Assembly: GCA_013306675.1 (NCBI GenBank)
Contig: JABLUY010000167.1
Coordinates: 1-64,000 of the forward strand
Source of the DNA: Thraustochytrium sp. TN22
Taxonomy: Eukaryota > Sar > Bigyra > Thraustochytrida > Thraustochytriidae
Direction of reading: 5' to 3'
DNA: 64,000 bases
Of the stretch, positions 35,588 to 45,735 are shown piece by piece; the stretch's first letter is position 1; each line of letters starts with the position of its first letter. The translations under genes and the position numbers were made by a program. The notes below the pieces were generated by a model. The model was not told where the DNA came from. It did not search any database and saw only the letters and a list, made by a program, of their open reading frames with translations.

Positions 35588-38419
35588 AGGCGGCATGACG
35601 CCCGGTCGGTTGGCGTTCATGGGCGCGGTGGCGCACGGCCCAGTGGTGCGCGGCACTGGCGGTTCGGTCTTGACTTCGGTCTTGACGGCGGGCTGCGACG
35701 GCTGCACGCGGACGGCCGGGTCGCCCGGCTCGCTGCGGGTCTCCAAGTCGCGCGGCGCCGGGTGCTCGGTCTTGATGGGCATGCCGCGCGGCGTGGAGAA
35801 GGCGGAGCGGCGCGCCGCATCGACGGCCTGCAGAGGGCGCGGCGCGGCGCCGGCGCCTGCCGCCGGGGCCGCAGAGGAAGTAGTTGTAGGTACAGTGGAG
35901 GAGGCCGCGGCCGTCGGCGCGGTGGCTGCGGCGCCCGGCACGGGCCTGGCAACGGCGTTGGGCGCCGGCCTGCGGCTCGCGAAGAGGGCCGGCTTGCCGC
36001 CGGCGCCGAGCGCAAGAGGACCGGCGGCGGGCTTGCCCGCGAGCGTGTTGGCGCTGGCGGCGGGCTTCTTGTTCGCGGCCAGCAGCGCGAGCGCGGCGTG
36101 GTTGAGCGTAGCAGTGGTGCCAGTGGCATTGAGGTCCATGCTCTTCTCCGGGCCGAGGCAGTCACAGGTGGCGCAGTAAAAGTAATGGTGAAAGAGCTCG
36201 CGGTGGCAGTCCTCGCAGTGCGTGGCGTTGGAGCCGGCCGGCTCGGGCGCCGGGCGGAACTGGTGCTCGAGCGCCTGTCGGCGGATGGCATCCTCACGGT
36301 CGAGCGCGTGCTCGAGCTGCGAGGTGAGCAGGCCGAGCAGCGGGTTGGAGAGCGTCGCGCACTTGCGCTTGGCAGCCTCGAGCTCGGTGATGGCGAGGTC
36401 GAGCGCCAGCGTGAGCATGGGGCGAACCTCGGAGGCGAGGCGAAACGAGGACACAGCGCGCTCCAAAAAGTTCCACGAAGACGAGACCATGTCGCCGCGC
36501 GCCATGGTCCAAAAGACCGTGCCGGGGCTGATGCCGACGAGCTCGCGTGCCTGCAGCAGGCCGTACATGACCGGGATGCCGTTGCGGATCAGGTAGCCGA
36601 CGTTCGGGAAGACCTTGCCAAAGTCGCTGCCGTAGAGCTGGCGCGCCGCCTCGGCGTGCGAGGCGGCCACGGCGCCCCACTCCTCCTGGCCCGGGCCGTG
36701 GTTCATGGAAAAGGTGCGGTACCGGTTCGTGCCCTCGCGCAGCGGCGAGCACACGCCCGTCTCCTTGATGGCCAGCTGCGGTCCGATCTTGAGCGTGGAC
36801 GGCTGGTGAATATGCAGCACGTTGACCGGGCTGGTGAACCGGATACACTCGGGCAGCTTCTTGAGCTCCTCGCGCTGCGGCGCCCAGTTCTCATTCTCCT
36901 GGCCCATGGACTGCCGCGCGCACCGCACGCCGCTCTCTCGCGCCGGTGTCGACGCCGTTGCGATGGTCGTGGAGGCCGCGCCATTGGCGGCAGGGCCAGA
37001 GGTGGCCGCGGTCTCCTCGCGCTTGCGCTTGAGACCAGCCTCTGTTTTCGCGGTGACCGAGGCGCTGGCGGAGGCATCGCCGCCCTTTTTGGCGGCGGCG
37101 GCGGCCGCCTCGGCCTCGGCCGCAGCGGCTGCCGCGGCTGCCGCGGCGGCCGCAGCACGCGTAGCGGCGCGGCGCGTGGCGGGGCGGCGCGCCTCGGCCG
37201 CGGCCTTGTCCTTGGCCTCCTTGGCATCCTGCTCCTTGCCCTCCGCCTTGGCCTTGGCCTCCTCGGCCTTGGCCTGCTTGACGGCGAGGTCATGCACGGT
37301 GACGTTGAGCGGCAGCGAGCCGACGCGCTCCTCACGGATCTTGCACGGGCCCGACACAAGTGCGTGCTTGAAGACCGCGACCGGAACGCTGGCGCGCGGC
37401 GGCGCCTCGGCCTTTCCTTCCTGCTGCTGCTCCTCCTCCTGTTGCTGTTGCTGCTTCTGCTGAGCGTCTTGTTGGCCACCAGCCGCGGCCTCGGCCTCGC
37501 CGGCCGACGCCGCGGTGTCCGCAGAAGCGGCAGCAGATGCAGGCGCAGGAGCGCTACCGGCCACGGCAGACGCCGGGGGCGCCGGCGCTGGCTTGGGCTT
37601 GGTCGCGCGACGTGGCGCCGGCTTGGTCGGGCCCGAGACCTTCTCGAGGTGCGCGAAGCTGAAAAGCTCGTTGCGGAGGCCGGTGGCCTCGACGAGGCCG
37701 TTGACGATGGTGATGTTCTTGGCCAGGACGCTAGCGCCAAAGGTCTCCGGGTCGAGCGTGGCGTAGTCGTCCTTGTTGACGCGCTGGTGGTCAATGCGCG
37801 CGAGCAGATTGTGGCGCTTGGCCAGCGTCATGCATTCCGCGTGCATGGTACACCCGAGCACGCGGACGAATGACGTGGAGTTGACCTTGGGGAAGTCGAT
37901 CTTGGGCAGCGCCTTGACGGCAGGCGCGTTGACGCCCACCATGACTGGCCCCGTGCGCGCCATCTTGTTGGGCCCGTGGCCGTATGCGTGCGGGTGGCCT
38001 GGCCGCACGCGGTACCCTGGGCGCGCCATGGCGGCCATGCGGGCGCCCTGATGGTTCATGCGGTGAGCCGCCTGCATGTGCTGCGTGTGCTGCGCCGCGG
38101 GCATGCCAGGCCGCGCCTGCATCTGCATCTGCATCTGCAATTGCTGCTGCTGCTGCTGCTGGGCGTAGGCCGGATGTGTCTGCGGGTGCGCGACCGGGCG
38201 ATGCTGCACGGCCGCAGGAGCGCCCGCATAGGGGCGAGCCTGCTGCACGGGCTGCTGCGCCGGCCTGTACGTGCTGGCCGTGGATGGCGGTGCCCCTCTC
38301 GCGGCGGAGGGCTGCTCCGGCTTAGACGCAGAGGGGGTCGCCGTCGTCATCGGCGCACGCGGCGCCGAAGCCACCACCGCAGCCTGACCCGCCATGGGCT
38401 TGGCCACCACAGCGCTCGC

Positions 38420-38454
<35 letters not shown>

Positions 38455-38671
38455 CCGCCACAGCCGGTCTCGGTTGCTGCTGTGCCTGCTGCTGTGCCTG
38501 CTGCTGCGCCTGCGAGGCGACGACCGGCTGCGGCGCTACCTGGCGCACGACCGCACCGGCCTTGATGGGCGTCTGGATCGCATGATTTGTCGTCGCAGGA
38601 GCCGCTGGCTTGGCCGTCGCAACCGCACTCGAGGCCGCGCTCGCAGGCGCCGCCGACGCCGCCGGTGCCGC

Positions 38672-38715
<44 letters not shown>

Positions 38716-39033
38716 TGGCCGTGGGCGCTGCGGTCGGCGCGGGCTCCGGGTCGGGCCCGAGGCAGAGGCAGCATCGGTAGCGCACGGTGGTGGTGGCGGC
38801 GGGCGCCGCGGCAGCAGGCGGCCTCGCCTGCGTGGCGCCCGGCGCGACGGGCGCGCCGCCCGCCGCGGGCGCGCCTGCCGCGGGCGGCTGCTGCTGCTGC
38901 TGCTGGAGTGCCTGCGTCAGCGCCTGCGGCTGGGTTCGCGGAGGTGGCGGCCGTGCGGCAGCGCCTCGCGGCACGAGCGTCTGCGGCTGTGCGCGCGGCG
39001 CGGCAGCTGGCAGCGGGCGCGCGGGCGCGGGCT

Positions 39034-39065
<32 letters not shown>

Positions 39066-39427
39066 TGCTGCAATTGCTGCTGCTGCTGCTGCTGCTGCTG
39101 CGGCGGCGGCGCGGGCTGCTGCTGCTGCGGCCTGGGCGCGGGCTGCTGCGCGAGCGGCTGCGGCTGACGCGGGTGGCTGTGCACGTGCGCGGGCTCGGGC
39201 TCGTGCTCACGCTCGAGGTCGTGCTTGGCGAGCGGACGCTTCTGCGCGCGCGCGAGCGCGGGCTGCGGCGGCGCGGCGGCCTGCTGCGCCGCGGCGGCGC
39301 CCGCGGCGGCGCCCGCGGCCGCGGCGGCGGCAGGAGTATCCATGCGCGTCGCGGCGGCGGCGCTGCGCTGCTGCTGCACCTGCGGCCGCAGAGGCGCTGG
39401 CGCGCGCTCCGCGCAAGGCCCCGCCAT
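33152..39427 (-). CDS. giant KDM6/UTX-like JmjC protein lacking iron-binding histidines
   Basis: A 2,091-residue protein from MAGPCAERAP; alternatives are ATG 39343 and the frame-opening ATG 40363, whose first 312 residues look noncoding. Residues 1-520 are Gln/Pro/Ala-rich with CAG/CTG tracts. About 566-600, NITIVNGLVEATGLRNELFS matches UTX LTVIRGLAGALKLDLGLFS. The JmjC core (about 843-985) follows: NENWAPQREELKKLPE (UTX KKWKLQLHELTKLPA), IGPQLAIK, FSMNHGPGQEEW (UTX SVNINIGPGDCEW), FPNVGYLIRNGIPVM and ISPGTVFWTMARGD (UTX INAGTVHWVQAIGW). UTX binds iron through H1146, E1148 and H1226; here the first His falls on PLREGTNR and the second on Phe, so demethylase activity is unlikely. The zinc domain is split: HCEDCHRELFHHYFYC near 1067 and FCSECWQRHRAQHNG near 1615, separated by about 520 residues holding an SH3/Tudor-like patch (SRVIVNDSGQIGTVTKSGHG). 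No TPRs are seen. Confidence 0.65.
34748..34783. repeat. CTG/CAG triplet run encoding poly-Gln
   Basis: Eleven to twelve CTG triplets on the plus strand, read as CAG (Gln) in the KDM6-like gene. Similar runs occur at about 35560-35588, 38140-38160, 38890-38910 and 39070-39105. They are likely length-polymorphic. Confidence 0.85.
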
Positions 39428-42400
39428 GCGCAGCGCGCGCTGCTGCCGCGGCGCTGCCTGCTCCGGCGCGCCGCGCTGGGCGCCCGCTGCGGGGCGGCCT
39501 CTCGCGGCGCCGCGCGCTCGGCCAGCCCGGCGTCGCCGCGCGCGCGGGGAGGGATTCGAGGATTGACGACAGGAGCTCGAGTGGAGCGCTGGATTGGATG
39601 TTTGTTTGAATGCGCGAATGCGTGGATGCGCGCGCACTGCGCAGCCGCGCCGCGCCGCGCCGAGCTGCGCTGCGCCGCGCCGGCCGCCGCGCTGCCGCCG
39701 CGCCGCGGGCTGCGCCGGGGCCGCGCGCTCGCCTGCGCCGCGTCTGCCGCGGCGGCCGCCGCCCCGCCGCCTCCGCCGCGCCCGCGCGCCGCGAGCCGAG
39801 CGCAACGCCTTCTCGCTATCCGCACCTTGCCCGACGAGGAAGAAGCGCGCGGCCGCGAGGCGCCGCCCGCGAGAGAGAGCGCGAGCGCGCGAGAAAGAAA
39901 GCAGGCCTGGCCGCGCGCCGAGCCGCGCCGCCGCGCCGCGCCGGGTCCAGCGGGCGCCGGGCCTCTGCCGGAGCCGAGGCCGGCCGGCCGCGAGCCCGCG
40001 CCGAGCCGCGCTGGCGCCTGGCCTCGGTCGGCCGCGCGCTGCTGATGCCTGCCTGCCTGCCTGCCTGCCTGCCTGGCCGCCCCCCCCCTGCTCGCGCCCG
40101 CCGGGCCGCTTAAGGTGGCGCCGCGCCTGGCCGCGCCGCGACGCCGGGGCTAAGATATGGGCGAGATGAGGGATGCGTGGAGAAGCTTCTTGCCAGGCTT
40201 GCCAGGCTTGCCAGGCTCGGCCTTGGCTCGCGCGGCGAGCGAGCGAGCGAGCGAGCGAGCGAGGCAAGTCGCCACGCAACTCGACGCAAGCCTCGCGCCG
40301 GCAAGTCGCCACGCGGCCTGGCAGTGGCAAGGGTCGCCGGATCCACTGCTGCAGGACGGCCACCGGCCAGCGACGGAGGTCAGTCAGTCAGTCAGGCTGT
40401 CTGTCAGCGGCGCCTGCGCTGCGCTTCCGGCGCAGGGAAGAAGCACTGCCGCTGTCTGCCAGAGCGCGACGAACCTCTCGAGGCTCCGGAGTCCGGATTG
40501 CGCCTCGCAGGCCCCCACTCCCCGTCTCGCTCCCTCGCTGCTGGCCAGCGTCGCGATGGGCTACTCTGATCAGGCTCGGCACTGCACCGACCGTGACGGC
40601 GGCGGCACGTACGTACGGTTACAGTGGCGCTCGCCGTCCGATGATGGTTCGCTCCTCGCTCAGCTGAAGCGCCTACTACATCATCCTCAGCCACCGGGTG
40701 ACGCAGCGCTGCGAGCCCGCGCCGCGAACCTGACGTCAAGCAAGCCTTGCAAGGCATGGCGTGCCACGCCACGCCACGCCACGCCCAGCAAGCAACGCGG
40801 CGCGGCGCGGCGCAACGCGGGCTAGCTGAGCGCTGCTGCACTCGGTGTCGGAGGCAGGCAGCCTGGGCATGGAAGACGCGACTCGGTGCACAAGGTAGGC
40901 CTGGCAGGCTGGCTGGTTGGGGCGCCACGGCGCCCGGCCACCCACCGCCCCCTGAACAGACTTGCACAAGCGCAGCAAGACGCAGCCTGGCTGGTAGTTC
41001 TCGCCGCCACATGCCGTCACATCACATCACATCACATCACATCACATGGTAAGGCAAGGCCAAGATTGCAAGCAATGCGTCCAAACCAACACAAGCAGTG
41101 GACCGAGGCCAGGACCGCGGCGGCGGCGGGGATATTTCTGAATGCCGCGGCCCGACTTTGCTGCGCGCAAACTGCTCGTCCTCTGGGACTCGCACGAGGC
41201 ACACTTGCGCGCCGTTGCACGCCACGCCGACGCTGCCAGCTGTGCTCGCCTCCAAGCCCAACGATCAAGCGGTGGCGAGCTCGCGAGCTGCTCGGGCAGG
41301 CGGGCAGGCAGGCAGGCACGCACGCACGCATGCACGTAGGCACGCACGCCGCAGGCCAGCTCGCTGAGCTCGGGCTGTGCTTTGCCTTGCTTGCGCAGCT
41401 CTCCGAGCGTCAGCCTGCGCAGCTCTCTTGGCCTGGGAAAGATTCGAGGCAAGGCCAGCCGCACGCTTCGCTAGGACCCACGTGCCGGAAACGCTAGGCC
41501 CCGAGCCGCTGCCCGCGCGCGGTAAGGTGGCTCTGCCGCGCACTCCGCATTGCATGCGCTCCGCTGCTCATTGCTGCGAGACAGGCCCCCGCTGTCCGCC
41601 GCCGCGCCAGGCGCACGAGCAGGCGAGGAGCAGCCGCGCGGCCAGGCGGCCAGAGCCGGGCCCGCGCCGCAGGCCGTGCGCGCGAGCGCCAGGGCCGACG
41701 CAGCGAGCAGAGAGCAGCGCACGGCGGGCGTCGCGGGCGTCAGGCTGGCGCCGCGGCGAGGTTCTCGGGCGCGAGCTGACCTGGATCGACTCGAGGCGAC
41801 CCACCGCCGATGACGTAGCTGGTGCACACTGGTGTGCAGTGACTGCAGGCACTGCAAAGCCTGAGCCTTCAAGTTGCCATGACTCGGACCATGGAGGCCT
41901 CAGGCTCAGCCGCCGCGCTGCCAGCACTGCGCGCTGCACTGCTACCAGGTCAGTCAGGGTCAGCTGAGCTCTCAGCTCAGCTGGTTGCCCGCCGGCGGCG
42001 CGGCGCTCTGGCAGGCCCTGCGGAGACTTGACCGATGGCGGCACTCCAACTAACTTACCTGGCAGGCGAGCGAGTGCCACTGCCAGGCAGCGAGGGGCGC
42101 TCTTCCCGCGCCGCCGCGAGACTGAACCACCGCCGACTCCGAGCGAGCGACGGCGAGCGACTCGGAGCGGACTCGGACCTGGAGCGATCACGAGCGAGCG
42201 AGCGAGCGAGCGAGCTAGGCGCATCAAATTGCACATGGTCGCCACTGCGGTGCGGGTCTGATGCCTTCTGCGGGCTGGGGCGCTCAGGGACACAGCGTGC
42301 CACGCAACGCCTGTGTTGCGGCCGATGCTTTGCTTTGCTTGCTTGCCGGACTTGGCGCGTCTTGCCTGAGCCGCTTGGCGTGGCGTGGCAGGCGAGCACG

Positions 42401-43826
42401 CGGCGCTTGCTGGAGCAAATCGCCCCCCCTCTCACGGAAGCGAGCGACGAGGCTCTCGCTCTCTCGCGCCTCTCGCTCAGCATCATCGATTCGCGGACGC
42501 CAGCCCAGCGCACTCGGACCTCCAGGTGCGAGTGGGCCCCTAGCACCGAGCTTGCTCCCAGCTACTACCTGCAAGCACCTGCCACCCTGTGCCTCCGGCG
42601 GCCGGGCCTCTCGCGCACAACGGGTGGCGGACGCCCCGCCCGGCCCCTCTCCTGGCCGCGTGCCGCCAGGGCCGCAGGCCCGCAGGGCCGGGCCCCGATC
42701 CCGTTCGCGGGCGCCATTCTGCCATGCGATGACAAGTGATGCGAGGACTTCTGTGGTCCGGTGGCGGCGCCGCCGCGCGCGGCGGTGGCCAATCCGCGCC
42801 GCCGTTACGTGCCAGTGGATGATGCGAATAAAGCATGCGGCGTGTGCGCCGGCGTGCGCCCAGCGTGCGAGCGTGAGCGAGCAATGGCAAGCGACTTGAA
42901 GCGCCTCGAAGCGAGCAAGGGCCGGGCCGCGCGGCTTGGCGCGGGCAGCGGCGAGACCGACCCTGCAAGGACGGAGCTGCGCGGAGCTTTTCGCTGCTTG
43001 GCTTGGGCGTACGCCACGTGGCGTGAAGCGTGAAGAACACTGACAGTGAGTGCAGTAGCTTCCCATGTGCGAGCGCGGCCCGTGTTGTGGTCGCAGCGCG
43101 GCGCGCGTCGACTCAGCAGGCTGCGCAGCCTGCACCGTCGGAGGCTGCTGAGGCAGCTGAGCCACGCTACTAGCTTAAGCCTAGTAGGCCCTAGTTCGCA
43201 AGCCGCCGGATCACGGGATCCCGTGCAGTGAGCGGCACAACAGTGGTTCGGCTCGCTTTGGCCGGTCCACCTGCCTGGCGCTGACCAGCCTTGGCCAGCC
43301 ACGCCCAGCCTGGCAGGTGTGCCCCGCTCCGGAAGGAAAAATTCGTATGGCTAGCTACTAGCGACTAGCTACATTCAAGTTCTTGGGAGGAGGCGGTATG
43401 CGAGGCGCACGAACAGTGAGGCGAGGATGCGCTGGGAGCTCAGCAGCAGCAGATGCCGCGCTGGAGCTCGAACACACGCGCTGGCGTTCTGGTCCGGCGC
43501 CGGAGCTGGAATGCAATACTGCAGGAGTTCGGATCCAGCGCCCTGGGGAACTAACAGCAAGTAGGAAAGGAAATCAAAGCGGCGCTGGAGACTGGAGCCC
43601 GCCAACCAGCCAGGGTGGCTGGCTGGACATGCCACGCTGTCCCCAGCAGCTCTCGGGCACTTTCGAGGTGTGATGTCATGCCATGAGTTATCGCACACCT
43701 ACTGACACAGCTGGACCTGCAGGCTAGAGTCATCCGCGAGGCCGTCAGGGGCAGTGACTGAGAGTGACATCGACCTCCGTGTTAGCCTAGGCCTAGAAGG
43801 ACGGTGTGATGCCATGCCATGTGTCA
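39428..43826. other. long gene-poor intergenic region
   Basis: This 4.4-kb stretch is the largest without a convincing gene. The first 900 bases are very GC-rich and form the leader and promoter of the KDM6-like gene. After about 40,350 it is a patchwork of tetra- and pentanucleotide repeats: CCTG at 40047-40075, GAGC at about 40235-40262 and 42188-42212, ATCAC at about 41017-41046, GGCAGGCAGGCA/CGCACGCACGCA at about 41297-41345. Many short CTAGCTAG-type words also occur. Open frames up to 290 codons have shifting low-complexity composition. No tRNA or snoRNA was recognised and no transposon remains are evident. Confidence 0.6.
41017..41046. repeat. (ATCAC)n pentanucleotide microsatellite
   Basis: About six tandem ATCAC units ending in ATGG, inside the gene-poor region. 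Confidence 0.9.
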
Positions 43827-43926
43827 TCAGCACACCTGCTGGCACAGCTGGACCAGCAGGCTAGAGTCATCCGCGAGGCCGTCAGGGGCAGTGACATTGA
43901 CCTCCGTGCCAGAAGGACAGTCCACC
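43676..43926. repeat. tandem duplication of the 3' end of the rhomboid gene
   Basis: About 120 bases at 43676-43800 repeat 43810-43926, which contains the last 30 or so codons and the stop of the rhomboid gene. The shared core includes GGCTAGAGTCATCCGCGAGG and GCCGTCAGGGGCAGTGAC. Read on the minus strand, the outer copy encodes TAPDGLADDSSLQVQLCQ plus stop, nearly the same as the real C-terminus (TAPDGLADDSSLLVQLCQ...). The outer copy has a small insertion and point differences. Confidence 0.85.
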
Positions 43927-44972
43927 GAGACGTGCGTGTAGTTGATGTAGGTGGCTGACACGCCGGCATCGGCACACTCGTCGCAGGTCCACCACGGATT
44001 GTCGCCCGGCGGGAAGGGTACGCACGAGAGGTACCGGCACCAAGAGCACCACTCCTCGGCGTTGACGCCAAAGTACAGCACGAAGAGCGAGGCAACGAAG
44101 ATGGACGGTGTGAGCAGCATCGAGAGAGCCTGCAGCACGGTCTGGTAGCTCTTGCGCTCCTTGAGCTCGCCCCAGCGCGTGTACCGGTTAGCCACCAGCA
44201 CGCCGAAGCCAACCAGCACGCCCGTGATGAAGCCCGCGATGTGCGCGAAGTTGTCCAGGTACGGCATGAGTCCCAACATGAGGTTCACGGCCGTCGCCAG
44301 CACGAGCTGCGTCACCACGATGCAGTGCTGCCCGCGGTAAAGCGACCAGTTCAGGACAATCTCGCTCCACGCGCTGCCAAAGAGCGCGAAGATGGCGCCC
44401 GAGGCGCCCACGCCCACCGTGACCGGGCTCAGGATCGCGCTCCACACCACCCCTTCGACGCCGCCCAGCAAAATGATGAGCGCCGCCGCCACGCTGCCGA
44501 ACTGCCGCTCCAGCGGGAAACCAATCTGCCACAACGCAAACATGTTGAACAGGTAGTGCAGCACGCCAGCGTGCAGAAAGATGGGCGCGATCAGCCGGTA
44601 CCACTCGCCCTCCAGGATGAGGTCGCCGCGCTTCGCGCCCAGTTCCAGCAGTGTGCTCACCGAGACGCCCACCGTCGGGTTCACCGACATGGCCTCCACC
44701 TTCCACCCGTTCACGGCGAACTCCACCACGAGCATCACCGTGCACACCACCCAGAGCGTCGCGCAAACCACGGGCCGCCCTGACTTGAGCAAGGTCGCCT
44801 CCGACTTGTCCTTCTCCAGGTGAAACGAGCCGTACGAGGACGCCGCGCGCACCAGCCTCCGGAACCGCGTCGGGCTCGCGACGCCCGCCTCATTCGCGCC
44901 CGCGCCGCCCGCCGCCTCCTCGCGCGCGGGCGTCGCGGGCCGCAGCTCGGGCCGCAGCTCCTCCACGGGCAT
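43827..44972 (-). CDS. rhomboid-family intramembrane serine protease
   Basis: A 381-residue protein. Residues 1-60 are cytosolic. A first membrane helix (VVCATLWVVCTVMLVVEFAV) is followed by the rhomboid core: EWYRLIAPIFLHAGVLHYLF with the HxxxHxxFN-like HAGVLHYLFNMF, GVGASGAIFALFG with nucleophile Ser191, and NFAHIAGFITGVLVGFG with catalytic His244. Both dyad residues are present, so the enzyme should be active and cleave transmembrane substrates. After the core, a seventh helix (LTPSIFVASLFVLYFGV) leads to a Cys-rich C-terminal tail (EEWCSWCRYLSCVPF, WWTCDECADAG, several potential N-glycosylation sites), probably lumenal or extracellular. A six-plus-one layout with a Cys-rich tail resembles secretory-pathway rhomboids of plants and protists rather than mitochondrial PARL. 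Confidence 0.85.
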   Translation of the reverse strand: MPVEELRPELRPATPAREEAAGGAGANEAGVASPTRFRRLVRAASSYGSFHLEKDKSEATLLKSGRPVVCATLWVVCTVMLVVEFAVNGWKVEAMSVNPTVGVSVSTLLELGAKRGDLILEGEWYRLIAPIFLHAGVLHYLFNMFALWQIGFPLERQFGSVAAALIILLGGVEGVVWSAILSPVTVGVGASGAIFALFGSAWSEIVLNWSLYRGQHCIVVTQLVLATAVNLMLGLMPYLDNFAHIAGFITGVLVGFGVLVANRYTRWGELKERKSYQTVLQALSMLLTPSIFVASLFVLYFGVNAEEWCSWCRYLSCVPFPPGDNPWWTCDECADAGVSATYINYTHVSVDCPSGTEVNVTAPDGLADDSSLLVQLCQQVC

Positions 44973-44995
44973 GGCGCCGCCTGCGCAGCGAGGGA

Positions 44996-45026
<31 letters not shown>

Positions 45027-45735
45027 CGCGTCCGAGTCCGCCTCGCCCTCCTTCGCTCGCGCGCCGCGCCGCGCCGCGCCTCGACCGGGCTGCGAGTCTG
45101 CGGCTGGGCTTGCTTGGTCTCTTCGCCGCGGGACTGCGAGTCCGGGTCGGAGCGCTCGTCAGTCTCGGGCAGGGAGGCGGTCTTCCCGCTCCCGCGGCGC
45201 GCCGGCCCGGGTCCGCGCCGGCCGCCGCCTGCTCCGGCCGGTCTGCGCCTCGCACCGGACCCGGGGCGGCCGCCGGGCCGGCTCGCCAGTTCTCCGCTCT
45301 CCCAGACGATGCGGAGACCAGAACTCGCTCAGGCAGGGAGGGCCGGCCGGCGCCCGAGAGCGCAACGGGCTGGCTAGCTAGCGCCTGCCTGCCTGCCCGC
45401 CCGGGCCTGCCTGCCTGCCTGCCTGCCTGCCTGCGTTGGGCGCGCAACGAATCGATCGCCCGCTTGCGAGAGGGGGGCCATCTTGGTCCATCTTGGTCCA
45501 GGCTGACACTCACTCACTGGTCAGTGGGCGAGGGAAAGTCCACCTCACTCAGACGCGGCTACACTTTACTTGTTACAGACAACTTGAAAGGCGCTGCTGC
45601 AAAAGCAGCGCGAGCGACGCAGCGGGCCAGCGGCAGCGCCTTGCCAAGTGACGGACGAGGCGTTGTTCTCTTGGACCCCTCCGTGGCGGTTTCCCGTCGG
45701 CCCGCCAGCTGGAACGGCCTTGCACGTGAGCGTAG
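44973..45735. other. intergenic with CCTG tetranucleotide runs
   Basis: About 760 bases between the rhomboid start and the 3' end of FAAL copy 1. (CCTG)n runs lie at about 44997-45026 and 45387-45433. No coding frame is credible. Confidence 0.6.

Noticed and set aside
35330-37873. 847-codon plus-strand open frame opposite the KDM6-like gene
   Set aside because: It is the complement of biased codons in the real gene; the translated product is Arg/Leu/Gly-rich with no domain.
39428-40363. N-terminal 312 codons in frame with the KDM6-like protein
   Set aside because: Reads as repeated WQAW, SLARSLAR and Arg/Ala runs produced by simple repeats, more like leader or promoter DNA than protein.
42284-43165. 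293-codon minus-strand frame in the gene-poor region
   Set aside because: No motif, shifting composition and overlapping frames of similar length in other phases; not credible as a gene.
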